From positions 58,155 to 122,154 of the forward strand of contig NZ_FOEF01000015.1 of the NCBI RefSeq assembly GCF_900110575.1: 64,000 nucleotides of DNA, read 5' to 3'. This document shows, one piece after another, positions 45,140-53,043 of this stretch; within the stretch, counting starts at the first letter, position 1; every line of letters begins with the position of its first letter. The notes under the pieces were generated by a model that made no database searches, was not told the origin of the DNA, and was given only the letters and a program-made list of their open reading frames with translations. The position numbers and the translations under genes were made by a program. This stretch comes from Amycolatopsis saalfeldensis (lineage in GTDB: Bacteria; Actinomycetota; Actinomycetes; Mycobacteriales; Pseudonocardiaceae).

Positions 45140-45733
45140 TCAGGGGGCCCGGTGCCCCTGGAAGCCGATGATCGCGCCGGCGAACTGGTCGGCGTCGGCG
45201 CACGGGTCGTCCGACAGGGGGCCCGGGGCGGGGATGTCCGCGGTCACCCGCAGCACCGTGTCCGGGGCGACTCCCACGTCCACGGTGCACCGGCCCGCCG
45301 TCCGGTCCGCGGCGGCGTGGCCCGCCGGGTATCCGTGGATGACGTCCGGCCCGGACCGGGTGAACGCGGTCCGGCGCCGCAACCCCGGGAGACCGCCGGA
45401 ACGCCGGTCCACGCCGGCCTGGTAGCGAGCGGCCCGCGGATTGGCTGAAACCCAATCACACAGGGAAATTCCGGCCACTGTGGTGAGAAGTCCGGGCTTG
45501 GTCAAGGAAAAGCGGGTGAGTTCCGCGTCGCCGGGGAGCCCGCAGGGCGCGTTCTCGAAGGCGGCCAGATCGATCGGGTCCACAGTGGACGTCGACGGGG
45601 ACGGTGGCGGCACCGGGGCAGGCCCCGAGCACCCGGCCACCAGCCCGGCTGCACCCACCACCACGCCCGCCGCCAACCGCGCCACCACGCGCGGGGACAA
45701 GCGTCTCGCCCCGCCCGTGGCTGGGCGCGCCAT
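45140..45733 (-). CDS. DUF3558-like lipoprotein
   Basis: A lipoprotein of about 197 residues. A hydrophobic segment (LAAGVVVGAAGLVAGCSG) ends in a lipobox, followed by a Pro/Ser linker and a domain with paired cysteines (NAPCGLPGDAELTRF, ISLCDWVSANPRA, GRCTVDVGVA, SDDPCADADQFAGAII), the pattern of DUF3558 family proteins such as LprB/LprC-type lipoproteins. The start is uncertain: ATG 45733 is chosen, but the frame is open to 45784 and the region upstream is a tandem array that itself encodes variants of this N-terminus. Function is unknown. Confidence 0.75.
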   Translation of the reverse strand: MARPATGGARRLSPRVVARLAAGVVVGAAGLVAGCSGPAPVPPPSPSTSTVDPIDLAAFENAPCGLPGDAELTRFSLTKPGLLTTVAGISLCDWVSANPRAARYQAGVDRRSGGLPGLRRRTAFTRSGPDVIHGYPAGHAAADRTAGRCTVDVGVAPDTVLRVTADIPAPGPLSDDPCADADQFAGAIIGFQGHRAP

Positions 45734-46150
45734 CGCGCGACGGGCCAGTCGTCCCGCCCTGCCGCGGATCAGGGGTCCCATCACGCTCGCGCCATCACCG
45801 GAGGGGACAAGTGTCCCGCCATGCCTGGGGTCAGGTGTGCCATCACGCTAGTGGCTGGGCGCGCGATCGCCCGCGGGGGCAAGTGTCCCGCCCTGCCTGG
45901 GGTCAGATGTGCTATCACGCTTGTGGCTGGGCGTGCCATCACCCGAGGGGGCAAGCGTCCCGCCCTGCCCGGGCCTAGGCGTGCCACCACCCCCGTGACC
46001 AGGCGCGCCACCACGACGGAGGACAACGGCGCCACCACACCCAGGACCAGGCGCGCCACCATGCCCGGGGCCAAGTCCCCCACCCCGCCCGGGCCTGGAC
46101 TCGCCACCGCGCCCGGAGACAACCGTGCCACCAAGCCCATCGCCGCGACT
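45680..46150. repeat. 72-bp tandem array extending out of the lipoprotein gene
   Basis: A unit of 72 bp (24 codons) starting GTGGCTGGGCG occurs at 45717, 45851 and 45923, with a shortened 62-bp copy between the first two and degenerate copies to about 46150. On the minus strand each unit encodes a variant of GRAGRLPPRVMARPAT. The first copy is the beginning of the lipoprotein gene itself (GRAGRLARRAMARPATGG), so the array appears to have grown from that gene's 5' end. No start signal suggests the array is translated separately. Confidence 0.7.
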
Positions 46151-46504
46151 GCCACTGTGCGCCGGCCGCTCATCTCACCGCCTCGCCTTCCCCCGGCCCG
46201 CCTCGCGTTTCGCGGCCCGTTCGGCGATCCTGCCCGTGCTCGCGGCCAGTCCGGAAACCCGGGACCGCACCGTTTCCGGGTACCAGAACGCTACCGGGTT
46301 CCGCCGCGCGCGCCCACGGAGCGTTCTCAGCGTTCTGCCAGCATCCGGTGGTTAGCCTGCGCCCGCCGCGGCCGGTGGTGGGCCGCGGCTTCGCCTTGGG
46401 GCGCAACGGACTTCCCTCCCGTTCGCTGGATCGGGTGCTTCGGTGGCGCGGCTGTGGTGGCGGTGGGGGCCCATCGCCGCCGGGGTCCACAATGACGGGG
46501 CATC

Positions 46505-46525
46505 GCGACGGTGGGAAACCGTCGC
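46505..46525 (+). promoter_or_regulatory. hairpin upstream of the DUF1003-RyR gene
   Basis: GCGACGGT (46505-46512) and ACCGTCGC (46518-46525) form a perfect 8-bp stem with a 5-nt loop, 27 nt before the GTG start. It could be an operator or a leader hairpin. The rest of 46150-46552 shows nothing I can name. Confidence 0.4.
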
Positions 46526-46552
46526 GGGTCCGGCGATCAGGTGGGAGAAGCT

Positions 46553-48292
46553 GTGAGCAACACCGGCCGACGGGTCCGGCCGCGTCGGCAGCCGGTCACC
46601 ACGGCGGACGAGCGGGTCGGCCTCAACGGCGCGATCGCGGCCGCGCTGACCCGGGTCGTGGGCTCGATGCCCGCGCTGTACGTGGTGCTCGTCCTCGTCG
46701 CGGGCTGGATGGCGCTGGCGACCTGGGGGCCGTTGCACGCGGCCGACCCGTATCCGTTCGCGTTCCTTCTGTTCCTGGACAACGTCGTGCAGCTCGTGCT
46801 CTGCCTGGTGATCCTGGTGGGGCAGCGGGTGCTGGGCCGCGCCGCGGACCGCCGGTCGGTGCAGACCTACGAGAACGCCGAGGCGGTCTTCGCCCGGATC
46901 GCGGACCTCCAGCAGCACCTCGACCGGCACGACCGCGCGCTCAGCCGCGGGGTCAGCCTGCTGGAGTCGAGCCCGCACCCGTGGATCGAGCGGCATCAGG
47001 TGGGGCGCCCGGCCCAGGCCCTCGACCAGGAAGTGAGCGTCAACGACCGCATCGCCGCGCGGCTGACGCAACGCCTCGGCAGCATGGCCGCGTTCTACGC
47101 GGCGGCCGGCACCCAGGTGGTCTGGATGGGCCTGGCGGCGCTGGGGGTGCAGCGGTTCGACCCCTACCCGTTCGCGTTCATGTCCTTTCTGTCCACATTG
47201 GCCCAGCTGATCTTCATGATCGTGATCATGGTCGGGCAGGGCGTGCTCGGCCGGGCCGGCGACCGCCGTTCCGAGCAGACGTTCTTCAACGGCGAGGCGA
47301 TCCTGCACGAGTGCGGGCGGATGAAGGCACGCCTCCTGGCGCAGGACCGCCTCATCGACGACCTCAGCCGCTACACCCGGGGCGAGCTGATCGAGGATCT
47401 CGCGCGGGCCATCCACGATGCGGACAGCCACGCCCTGCGGGAAACGAGCCCCGGGCCACGCGCCGGTGACAGCGGCCCGCTGCGGCTCCGATGGGACCAC
47501 TTGCCCCCCGAGCACAAGGCCTTGGCGCAGGCCCAGGCGAGGCAGCTCGGCGAGCAGCTGGCCACCGTCGGCTGCGTGATGGTGCCGGCCTTCGATGCGA
47601 CGCTGACCATCACCCTCGACGAGAGCGAAGTGGCGCTGCTGGCCCGGCAGGAGCACGAGCGGTGGCTGGCCGAGCGGACCGGGCAGCCGGTGGACGGGCC
47701 GGTGCCCGACCTCGGGCCGTGGGACCGGCTTCCCGAGCCGGCGCGGGCGAGGCGGCTGCACGTGGCGCGCAGCATCCCCGGCCTGGTGGCGAGTGTGGGC
47801 ATGCAGGTGGTCCGCGACGGGCGGGCACGTGACGGCGCCGGGGAAGCGGATTTCACCGCGCCGGAACAGGAAGTCCTGCAGCGGGCGATGATGGCGGCCG
47901 GGATACTGGCCGCGCTCGCCGTGGGAGGCGTCGACTCCGACGAGATGTTCACGTTGATCAAGACCTTGCGCGAGGCCAGCGTCACGCACCCGAGGCGGCT
48001 CATCCGCGAACTCACCGCGGCGTGCACCTTCGAAACGGGGCTGCGGCCCGGGATCAAGTACGCCGACTACCAGGTGCCGGCGCTGGAGGCGATCCGCTCG
48101 GCGGCTGCCATCGTCGCCCGCACCGCACCGGCGGAGCTGCCGGACTTCCGGGAGTTCCTGGTCGAGATCGCGACGGTGGTCGCCGACGCGAACCAGGAAG
48201 GCGGCTTCCTCGGCCTCGGGGCCCAGCGCCGCACTCCCGCCGAGACCGCGGCGATCGACGCCGTCCGGAAGGCCGCCAGGAACGAGGACTGA
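46553..48292 (+). CDS. membrane protein with two DUF1003 units, an RyR-like domain and a TerB-like tail
   Basis: A 579-residue protein. Two DUF1003 units each have two membrane helices and the family signature: DPYPFAFLLFLDNVVQL with DRRSVQTYENAEAVF (about residues 20-120), and FDPYPFAFMSFLSTLAQL with DRRSEQTFFNGEAIL (about 165-275). Residues about 320-425 resemble an RyR domain (ALLARQEHERWLAER, PWDRLPEPARARRLHVARSI). The last 130 residues are helical and TerB-like (AAGILAALAVGGVDSDEMFT, EFLVEIATVVADANQEGGF). GTG at 46553 follows GGGAG. The parts suggest a membrane-anchored ligand sensor for stress; the combination is unfamiliar to me and its function is not known. Confidence 0.8.
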   Translation: MSNTGRRVRPRRQPVTTADERVGLNGAIAAALTRVVGSMPALYVVLVLVAGWMALATWGPLHAADPYPFAFLLFLDNVVQLVLCLVILVGQRVLGRAADRRSVQTYENAEAVFARIADLQQHLDRHDRALSRGVSLLESSPHPWIERHQVGRPAQALDQEVSVNDRIAARLTQRLGSMAAFYAAAGTQVVWMGLAALGVQRFDPYPFAFMSFLSTLAQLIFMIVIMVGQGVLGRAGDRRSEQTFFNGEAILHECGRMKARLLAQDRLIDDLSRYTRGELIEDLARAIHDADSHALRETSPGPRAGDSGPLRLRWDHLPPEHKALAQAQARQLGEQLATVGCVMVPAFDATLTITLDESEVALLARQEHERWLAERTGQPVDGPVPDLGPWDRLPEPARARRLHVARSIPGLVASVGMQVVRDGRARDGAGEADFTAPEQEVLQRAMMAAGILAALAVGGVDSDEMFTLIKTLREASVTHPRRLIRELTAACTFETGLRPGIKYADYQVPALEAIRSAAAIVARTAPAELPDFREFLVEIATVVADANQEGGFLGLGAQRRTPAETAAIDAVRKAARNED

Positions 48293-48647
48293 CCGGTCGC
48301 GTCGCCGCGATTCCTGACGGCGCAACGCTTTCCGCACGGCGGCCTCGGTCCTTTCCGGAGACGCCGATCCAGGGCCATTCGGAGTAGTCCCGTGCGGCCT
48401 GATCTTCAGTCGTGCCAACACTTTCCGCTGATCGGCACCCTCCCGAAATGTCCTTTATGGGAATTATTGCCGCCGACTGATGAGATCACTACCTTCGTCG
48501 CTTGTTTCCCCGGTGTCCGCGCCGGATCCTGATTTCCGTTCCCTGCTCCGATTTCACCCCGTTTTCACACAGCGAGTTTCCCCACCCCGACCGTGCACGG
48601 CCTGGTGACCCCGGGCCGTGTCCGTCCTGCCCGGAGGAGCTTCTTCG
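48293..48647. other. intergenic region upstream of the M4 protease
   Basis: A 355-bp gap that is less GC-rich than its surroundings around 48420-48480 and 48530-48580. It should contain the promoter of the M4 protease. I see no small gene, repeat or clear operator. Confidence 0.6.
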
Positions 48648-50918
48648 ATGAACAAACTGAGACGTTTGACCGTCCTCGGTTCTACCGGTGTCCTGGCGGC
48701 CGCGCTGGCCGTCACCCCGACTGCCCAGGCGCAACCGGCGGCCCCCGCCGCCGCGCAGACCGCCGACGCGATGGCCGTCAGCGCCGCGGCCGGGCTGGTG
48801 GCCTCCCGGCCCGCCGCCCTGCACGCCAGCGCGAGCGACGTTTTCGTGCAGCACAACGTGATCTCCTCGACCAACGGGCTCAAGTACGTCCCGTACGACC
48901 GCACCTACCGGGGCCTGCCCGTCGTCGGCGGTGACTTCGTGGTCGCCACCGACTCGACCGGCCAGGTGGTCGGCACGTCGGTCGCGCAGGACGCCACCAT
49001 CGACCTGCCCAGCGTCACCCCGTCGGTGACCGGCGCGCAGGCCCAGGGGACCGCCCGCCAGCAGCTGCCCACTGTGGACAGTGTGGGCGCCGCGCAGCTC
49101 GTCACCTACGCGCTGGGCTCGCCCCGGCTCGCCTGGGAGAGCACCGTGACCGGCCGTGACGCCGAGGGCCCGGCCCGGCTCGACGTGGTCGTCGACGCCC
49201 TCACCGGCAAGGTCCTGCACACCCAGGAGCACGTCCTGCACGACGGCAACAGCGCGTGGAACGGGCCGAACCCGGTGGCCCTGAACACCACGCAGTCCGG
49301 CGGCACGTACAGCATGAAGGACCCGACGCTGACCAACGTCAGCTGCCAGGACGCCGCGAACAACACCACCTTCAGCGGCCCCGACGACCACTGGGGCACC
49401 GGCAACGCGACCAGCCGCGAGACCGGCTGCGTCGACGCGCTGTTCGCCGCGCAGACCGAGAACAAGATGCTGTCCCAGTGGCTGGGGCGCAACAGCTTCG
49501 ACGGCAACGGCGGCGGCTGGCCGATCCGCGTCGGCCTGAACGACGAGAACGCCTACTACGACGGCACCCAGGTGCAGGTCGGGCACAACACCGCGAACCA
49601 GTGGATCGGTTCGATCGACGTCGTCGCCCACGAGCACGGCCACGGCGTGGACGACCACACCCCCGGCGGCATCTCCGGCAACGGCACCCAGGAGTTCGTC
49701 GCCGACGTCTTCGGTGCCTCGACCGAGTGGTTCGCCAACGAGCCCGCGCCCTACGACGTGCCGGACTTCCTCGTCGGCGAGCAGGTCAACCTCGTCGGCA
49801 GCGGCCCGATCCGCAACATGTACAACCCGTCCGCGCTCGGGGACAAGAACTGCTACGACAGCTCCGTCCCCGGCGGTGAGGTGCACGCCTCGGCCGGCCC
49901 CGGCAACCACTGGTTCTACCTGCTGGCCGAAGGCACCAACCCGACCAACGGGCAGCCGACCAGCACCACCTGCAACAGCTCCACGGTCACCGGCCTCGGG
50001 GTGCAGGACGCGGTGAAGATCTTCTACAACGCGATGCTGCTGAAGACCTCCGCCAGCTCGTACCTGAAGTACCGCACCTGGACGCTGACCGCGGCGAAGA
50101 ACCTGTTCCCGGGCAGCTGCACCCAGTTCAACACCGTGAAGGCGGCGTGGGACGCGATCAGCGTGCCGGCGCAGTCGGGCGACCCGACGTGCAGCGCGAC
50201 CGGCACGGTCACGGTGTCCAGCCCGGGCAACCAGTCCACGGCCACCGGCACCGCGGTCAACCTGCCGCTCACGGCCAGTGGCGGCACCGCGCCGTACACC
50301 TGGACCGCGACCGGCCTGCCCGCCGGCCTGTCGATCAACGCCTCCACCGGCACCATCTCGGGCACCGCGACCACGGCGGGCACGTCGAACGTCACGGTGA
50401 CCGCGAAGGACAGCGCCGCCCACAGCGGGACGGCGACGTTCAGCTGGACGGTCGGCACCACCACCGGCTGCTCCGGCCAGAAGCTGGTCAACCCCGGCTT
50501 CGAATCCGGCGCCACCGGCTGGACGGCGTCCACCGGCGTGATCGCGCAGAACGGCAGCCAGCAGCCGGCCCACGGCGGCACCTGGAACGCCTGGCTCGAC
50601 GGGTACGGCCAGTCGCACACCGACACCCTCGCGCAGTCGGTGAGCATCCCGGCCGGCTGCCACGCCACGCTGACGTACTCCCTGCACATCGACACCTCTG
50701 AAACGGGCGCCACCGCTTACGACAAGCTCACCGTCGCGGGCGGCAGCACCACGCTGGCCAGCTACTCGAACCTCGACCAGGTCAGCGGTTACGCCGCGAA
50801 GACCGTCGACGTGTCGTCGTTCGCCGGCCAGACGCTCGCCCTCAAGTTCACCGGCGTGGAGGACGCGTCCCTGCAGACGTCCTTCGTCCTCGACGACCTG
50901 GCGGTGACCCTGAGCTGA
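48648..50918 (+). CDS. secreted M4 (thermolysin-type) metallopeptidase with Ig-like and C-terminal binding domains
   Basis: A 756-residue pre-pro-protease. After the signal peptide (about 1-30) comes a propeptide with FTP/PepSY-type sequence (YDRTYRGLPVVGGDFVVATD, ARLDVVVDALTGKVLHTQEH). The M4 catalytic domain has zinc ligands H328 and H332 and base E329 in VVAHEHGHG, and the third ligand in GTQEFVADVFG; the proton-donating His lies in EVHASAGPGNHWFYLL. An Ig-like domain (about 510-600) and a jelly-roll-like domain (about 610-756) follow, probably for substrate binding. CGGAGGAG precedes the ATG at 48648. Confidence 0.93.
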   Translation: MNKLRRLTVLGSTGVLAAALAVTPTAQAQPAAPAAAQTADAMAVSAAAGLVASRPAALHASASDVFVQHNVISSTNGLKYVPYDRTYRGLPVVGGDFVVATDSTGQVVGTSVAQDATIDLPSVTPSVTGAQAQGTARQQLPTVDSVGAAQLVTYALGSPRLAWESTVTGRDAEGPARLDVVVDALTGKVLHTQEHVLHDGNSAWNGPNPVALNTTQSGGTYSMKDPTLTNVSCQDAANNTTFSGPDDHWGTGNATSRETGCVDALFAAQTENKMLSQWLGRNSFDGNGGGWPIRVGLNDENAYYDGTQVQVGHNTANQWIGSIDVVAHEHGHGVDDHTPGGISGNGTQEFVADVFGASTEWFANEPAPYDVPDFLVGEQVNLVGSGPIRNMYNPSALGDKNCYDSSVPGGEVHASAGPGNHWFYLLAEGTNPTNGQPTSTTCNSSTVTGLGVQDAVKIFYNAMLLKTSASSYLKYRTWTLTAAKNLFPGSCTQFNTVKAAWDAISVPAQSGDPTCSATGTVTVSSPGNQSTATGTAVNLPLTASGGTAPYTWTATGLPAGLSINASTGTISGTATTAGTSNVTVTAKDSAAHSGTATFSWTVGTTTGCSGQKLVNPGFESGATGWTASTGVIAQNGSQQPAHGGTWNAWLDGYGQSHTDTLAQSVSIPAGCHATLTYSLHIDTSETGATAYDKLTVAGGSTTLASYSNLDQVSGYAAKTVDVSSFAGQTLALKFTGVEDASLQTSFVLDDLAVTLS

Positions 50919-50927
50919 CCCGATAGG

Positions 50928-50970
50928 ACGGAAAACGGGCAGGGAAACCGTTTCCCTGCCCGTTTTCCGT
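50928..50970. terminator. strong bidirectional terminator between the M4 protease and mannosyltransferase genes
   Basis: A perfect 20-bp stem (50928-50947 with 50951-50970; left arm begins ACGGAAAACGGGCAGG) closes on a 3-nt loop. It lies 9 nt after the M4 stop and 4 nt from the convergent gene's stop; the stem's own A and T runs supply the needed tracts in both directions. Confidence 0.85.
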
Positions 50971-50974
50971 GCGT

Positions 50975-52153
50975 TCAGATCGTGTAGTGCCAGCCGGTGA
51001 GGGCGTAGGCGCTGAACCAGCTGCCGAGGACGACGAAGCCCGCGACCGTGGCGATCGCGGTGCCCGGGCGGCGGGCGGCGAGGCCGCGGGCGACCGGGTA
51101 CAGCAGGATGAAGCCGGGCAGCAGGAACCGCACCTTCGCCGACGGCAGGCCCGCGGTGCCGATGACCAGCACCAGCATCCCGGCGCCGTACGCGGCCAGC
51201 GGCCACCACTGCGCCAGCGGGCGCAGCAGCCGGAACAGCAGCACGGCGAGCACCGCCCCGGCCAGCAGGATGAAGACGGTCATCGTCTCCATCACCGAGG
51301 CGCCGGGGACCAGCTTGTCCCAGGCGAACTGCGCCGCCTCGCGACCGGCGTCGAAGCGGGTCCACCAGTTGTTCCGCTCGAGGTCCCACCAGCCGGTGGG
51401 GGTGCCGGTGTTGATCGCGACCCAGGTCCAGAAGCCGAGCAGCCCGAGCGGGCACAGCACGACGCAGACCAGCGTCTGCCAGCGGTCGCGCGTGCGGAAG
51501 AAGGCGATCAGCGCCGCGAGCCCGACCACGCAGACGAGCACCGTCGCCGTCGGCCGGGTCAGTCCCGCGGCCACGCAGCACACGGCGGCCAGCAGCCACC
51601 GGCGCTCGACCACCCCGACCAGCGCCCAGGCGGCCAGGGCGGTGAACATCGCCTCGGTGTAGGTCATGGACAGCGTGATGGCCATCGGCGCCCCGGCCCA
51701 CAGCGCCACCAGCAGCAGCCCGGTCCGCTCGCGGCCGTCGACGAGCCGGGCCAGCCGGAAGATCGCGCACGCGGCCAGGCACCCGGCGATCGCGCTGAGC
51801 AGCAGCTCGGCCACCAACGTGCTCGAGAGCGTCACCGGCGCGAGGACCCGCGCGAGCATCGGGTACGCGGGGAAGAACGCGAGCGGCGTGTTCGGCGCGT
51901 AGTTCCCGGCCGCGTCGTACAGGCCGCGCGTGATGCCGAAGTACCCGTGGTTGGCCAGGTCCAGGTACCACTGCCCGTCCCACGCGGTGAGCCGGTCCAT
52001 CAGCGGTTGGCCGGTCTTCGCCGCGAACACCGCCAGCACGGCGACGCCGAACGCGCGCACGAGCAGGTACACGCCGATCGTGCGGACGTAGGGCCGCTGA
52101 TACCAGCGGATCACCGGACGGCTGGGGGCGGCCGGTTCTGCGAGTGTCGTCAA
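50975..52153 (-). CDS. PIG-V-like membrane mannosyltransferase
   Basis: A 392-residue integral membrane protein with about ten hydrophobic helices. The first extracytoplasmic loop carries the PIG-V-type motif LTAWDGQWYLDLANHGYFG, with acidic catalytic-type residues, and later NTPLAFFPAYPMLARVL. Bacterial members transfer mannose or another sugar from a lipid-linked donor outside the membrane. The start is TTG at 52153, preceded by GGAAGAA. The frameshifted sigma gene upstream reads through to 52150, so the two now overlap by 4 nt. Confidence 0.85.
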   Translation of the reverse strand: MTTLAEPAAPSRPVIRWYQRPYVRTIGVYLLVRAFGVAVLAVFAAKTGQPLMDRLTAWDGQWYLDLANHGYFGITRGLYDAAGNYAPNTPLAFFPAYPMLARVLAPVTLSSTLVAELLLSAIAGCLAACAIFRLARLVDGRERTGLLLVALWAGAPMAITLSMTYTEAMFTALAAWALVGVVERRWLLAAVCCVAAGLTRPTATVLVCVVGLAALIAFFRTRDRWQTLVCVVLCPLGLLGFWTWVAINTGTPTGWWDLERNNWWTRFDAGREAAQFAWDKLVPGASVMETMTVFILLAGAVLAVLLFRLLRPLAQWWPLAAYGAGMLVLVIGTAGLPSAKVRFLLPGFILLYPVARGLAARRPGTAIATVAGFVVLGSWFSAYALTGWHYTI

Positions 52154-52932
52154 GGCAGTTCTTCCTGGTGGTGCGGGCCCCCCGAAGATACCGGCGGACG
52201 GGGTCCGGCGGGGACACCGGTGGGGTCGGAGTCGGCGGTGATGCCGGGCGAGGGGCGGTTGGGGGTGGTGTGCGGGTGAGTGGTGGTGGGCGGTGGCCGG
52301 TGGGTGTCGTGCGGGTCGGTGGTGGTGGCGGCCCAGTGGTGGGTGTTGTGCGGGTGAGTGATGGTGCCGGGTGACTGGTGAGTGTCGTGTGGGCGGCGGC
52401 CGGGCCGGACCGGGGCAGCGGTGGCCGGTGGTAGGTGGGTGTCACCCGAGCTGAAAGGGGATCGAGGAGCTTGCGCAGCGTCGCCAGGCCCCGCGCGGAC
52501 TGGCTCTTCACGGTGCCGGCCGAGCACCTCGGCAGTCTCCTCGACGCTGAGGTCGTCCCAATAACGCAGCACGAGGACCGCGCGCTGCTTCGGGGGCACG
52601 CCGTCGAGCGCCGTGCGGACGGAAAGGCGTTGGGCGTGGTCGGATTCCGGCGCCGCCGGCCCGTCCGGCAGCTCGCCGGGCAGGTGCTCGCGCGAACGCC
52701 ACTTCCGCCGGTTCCCGCTCGGGAACGCGCGCACGACCATCCGCCGCGCGTACCCGTCCAGCTCACCGCGCCGGACGAGCCGCGGCCACACCCGGTAGAG
52801 CTTGAGGAAGGTGACCTGCAGCAGGTCGTCGGCGCGGTGCCAGTCCCCGCGGAGGACGAACGCGGTCGAGCGCAGGTACGCCGAGGAACCTGCGACGTAC
52901 GCGACGAACTCGTCCTCCGAGCCTTGCTCCAC
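52150..52932 (-). pseudogene. SigE-family ECF sigma factor gene, frameshifted in region 4
   Basis: The first 134 or so residues are a normal SigE-family (small actinobacterial ECF) sigma factor: FVAYVAGSSAYLRSTAFVLR, ADDLLQVTFLKLYRVW for region 2 and PPKQRAVLVLRYWDDLSVEE for region 4. At 52519-52526 the frame is lost: the recognition helix (CSAGTVKSQSARGLATLRKL) is encoded intact but in another frame. The present frame runs on through a 39-bp repeat for a further 120 residues of His/Thr/Pro-rich sequence. GTG at 52932 is the start. An 8-nt loss between TGCTCGGC repeats explains the shift. Confidence 0.7.
52265..52400. repeat. 39-bp tandem repeats at the 3' end of the sigma gene
   Basis: GTGTCGTGCGGGT and its variants start at 52304, 52343 and 52382, exactly 39 bp apart, with a weaker copy at about 52268. 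On the minus strand each unit encodes 13 residues (NTHHWAATTTDPH, DTHRPPPTTTHPH), in frame with the frameshifted sigma gene. Confidence 0.75.
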
Positions 52933-52996
52933 ACCGGGTACAGGCCTCCGGGGCCTCGCCGGGTTGCCTGATCGCGTGGTGACTCAGGTCACAAGC

Positions 52997-53040
52997 GCTG
53001 AGGCCGGAGCCGCCTTCCCAGCGACGGCTCCGGCCTCAGC
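52997..53040 (-). terminator. hairpin terminator after the GH78 gene
   Basis: GCTGAGGCCGGAGCCG (52997-53012) pairs perfectly with 53025-53040 across a 12-nt loop. The 16-bp stem begins 3 nt beyond the GH78 stop codon on the minus strand. Confidence 0.75.
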
Positions 53041-53043
53041 GGC

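Noticed and set aside
45781..46173. A 130-residue minus-strand frame across the 72-bp array that could be a repetitive protein.
   Set aside because: It consists only of array copies derived from the lipoprotein N-terminus and has no start signal; treated as a repeat rather than a gene.
48489..52934. A 1481-residue minus-strand open frame covering the M4 protease and mannosyltransferase genes.
   Set aside because: High GC content keeps antisense and off-frames open. Only the part encoding the sigma factor recognition helix near 52450-52520 is meaningful, and it belongs to the frameshifted sigma gene.
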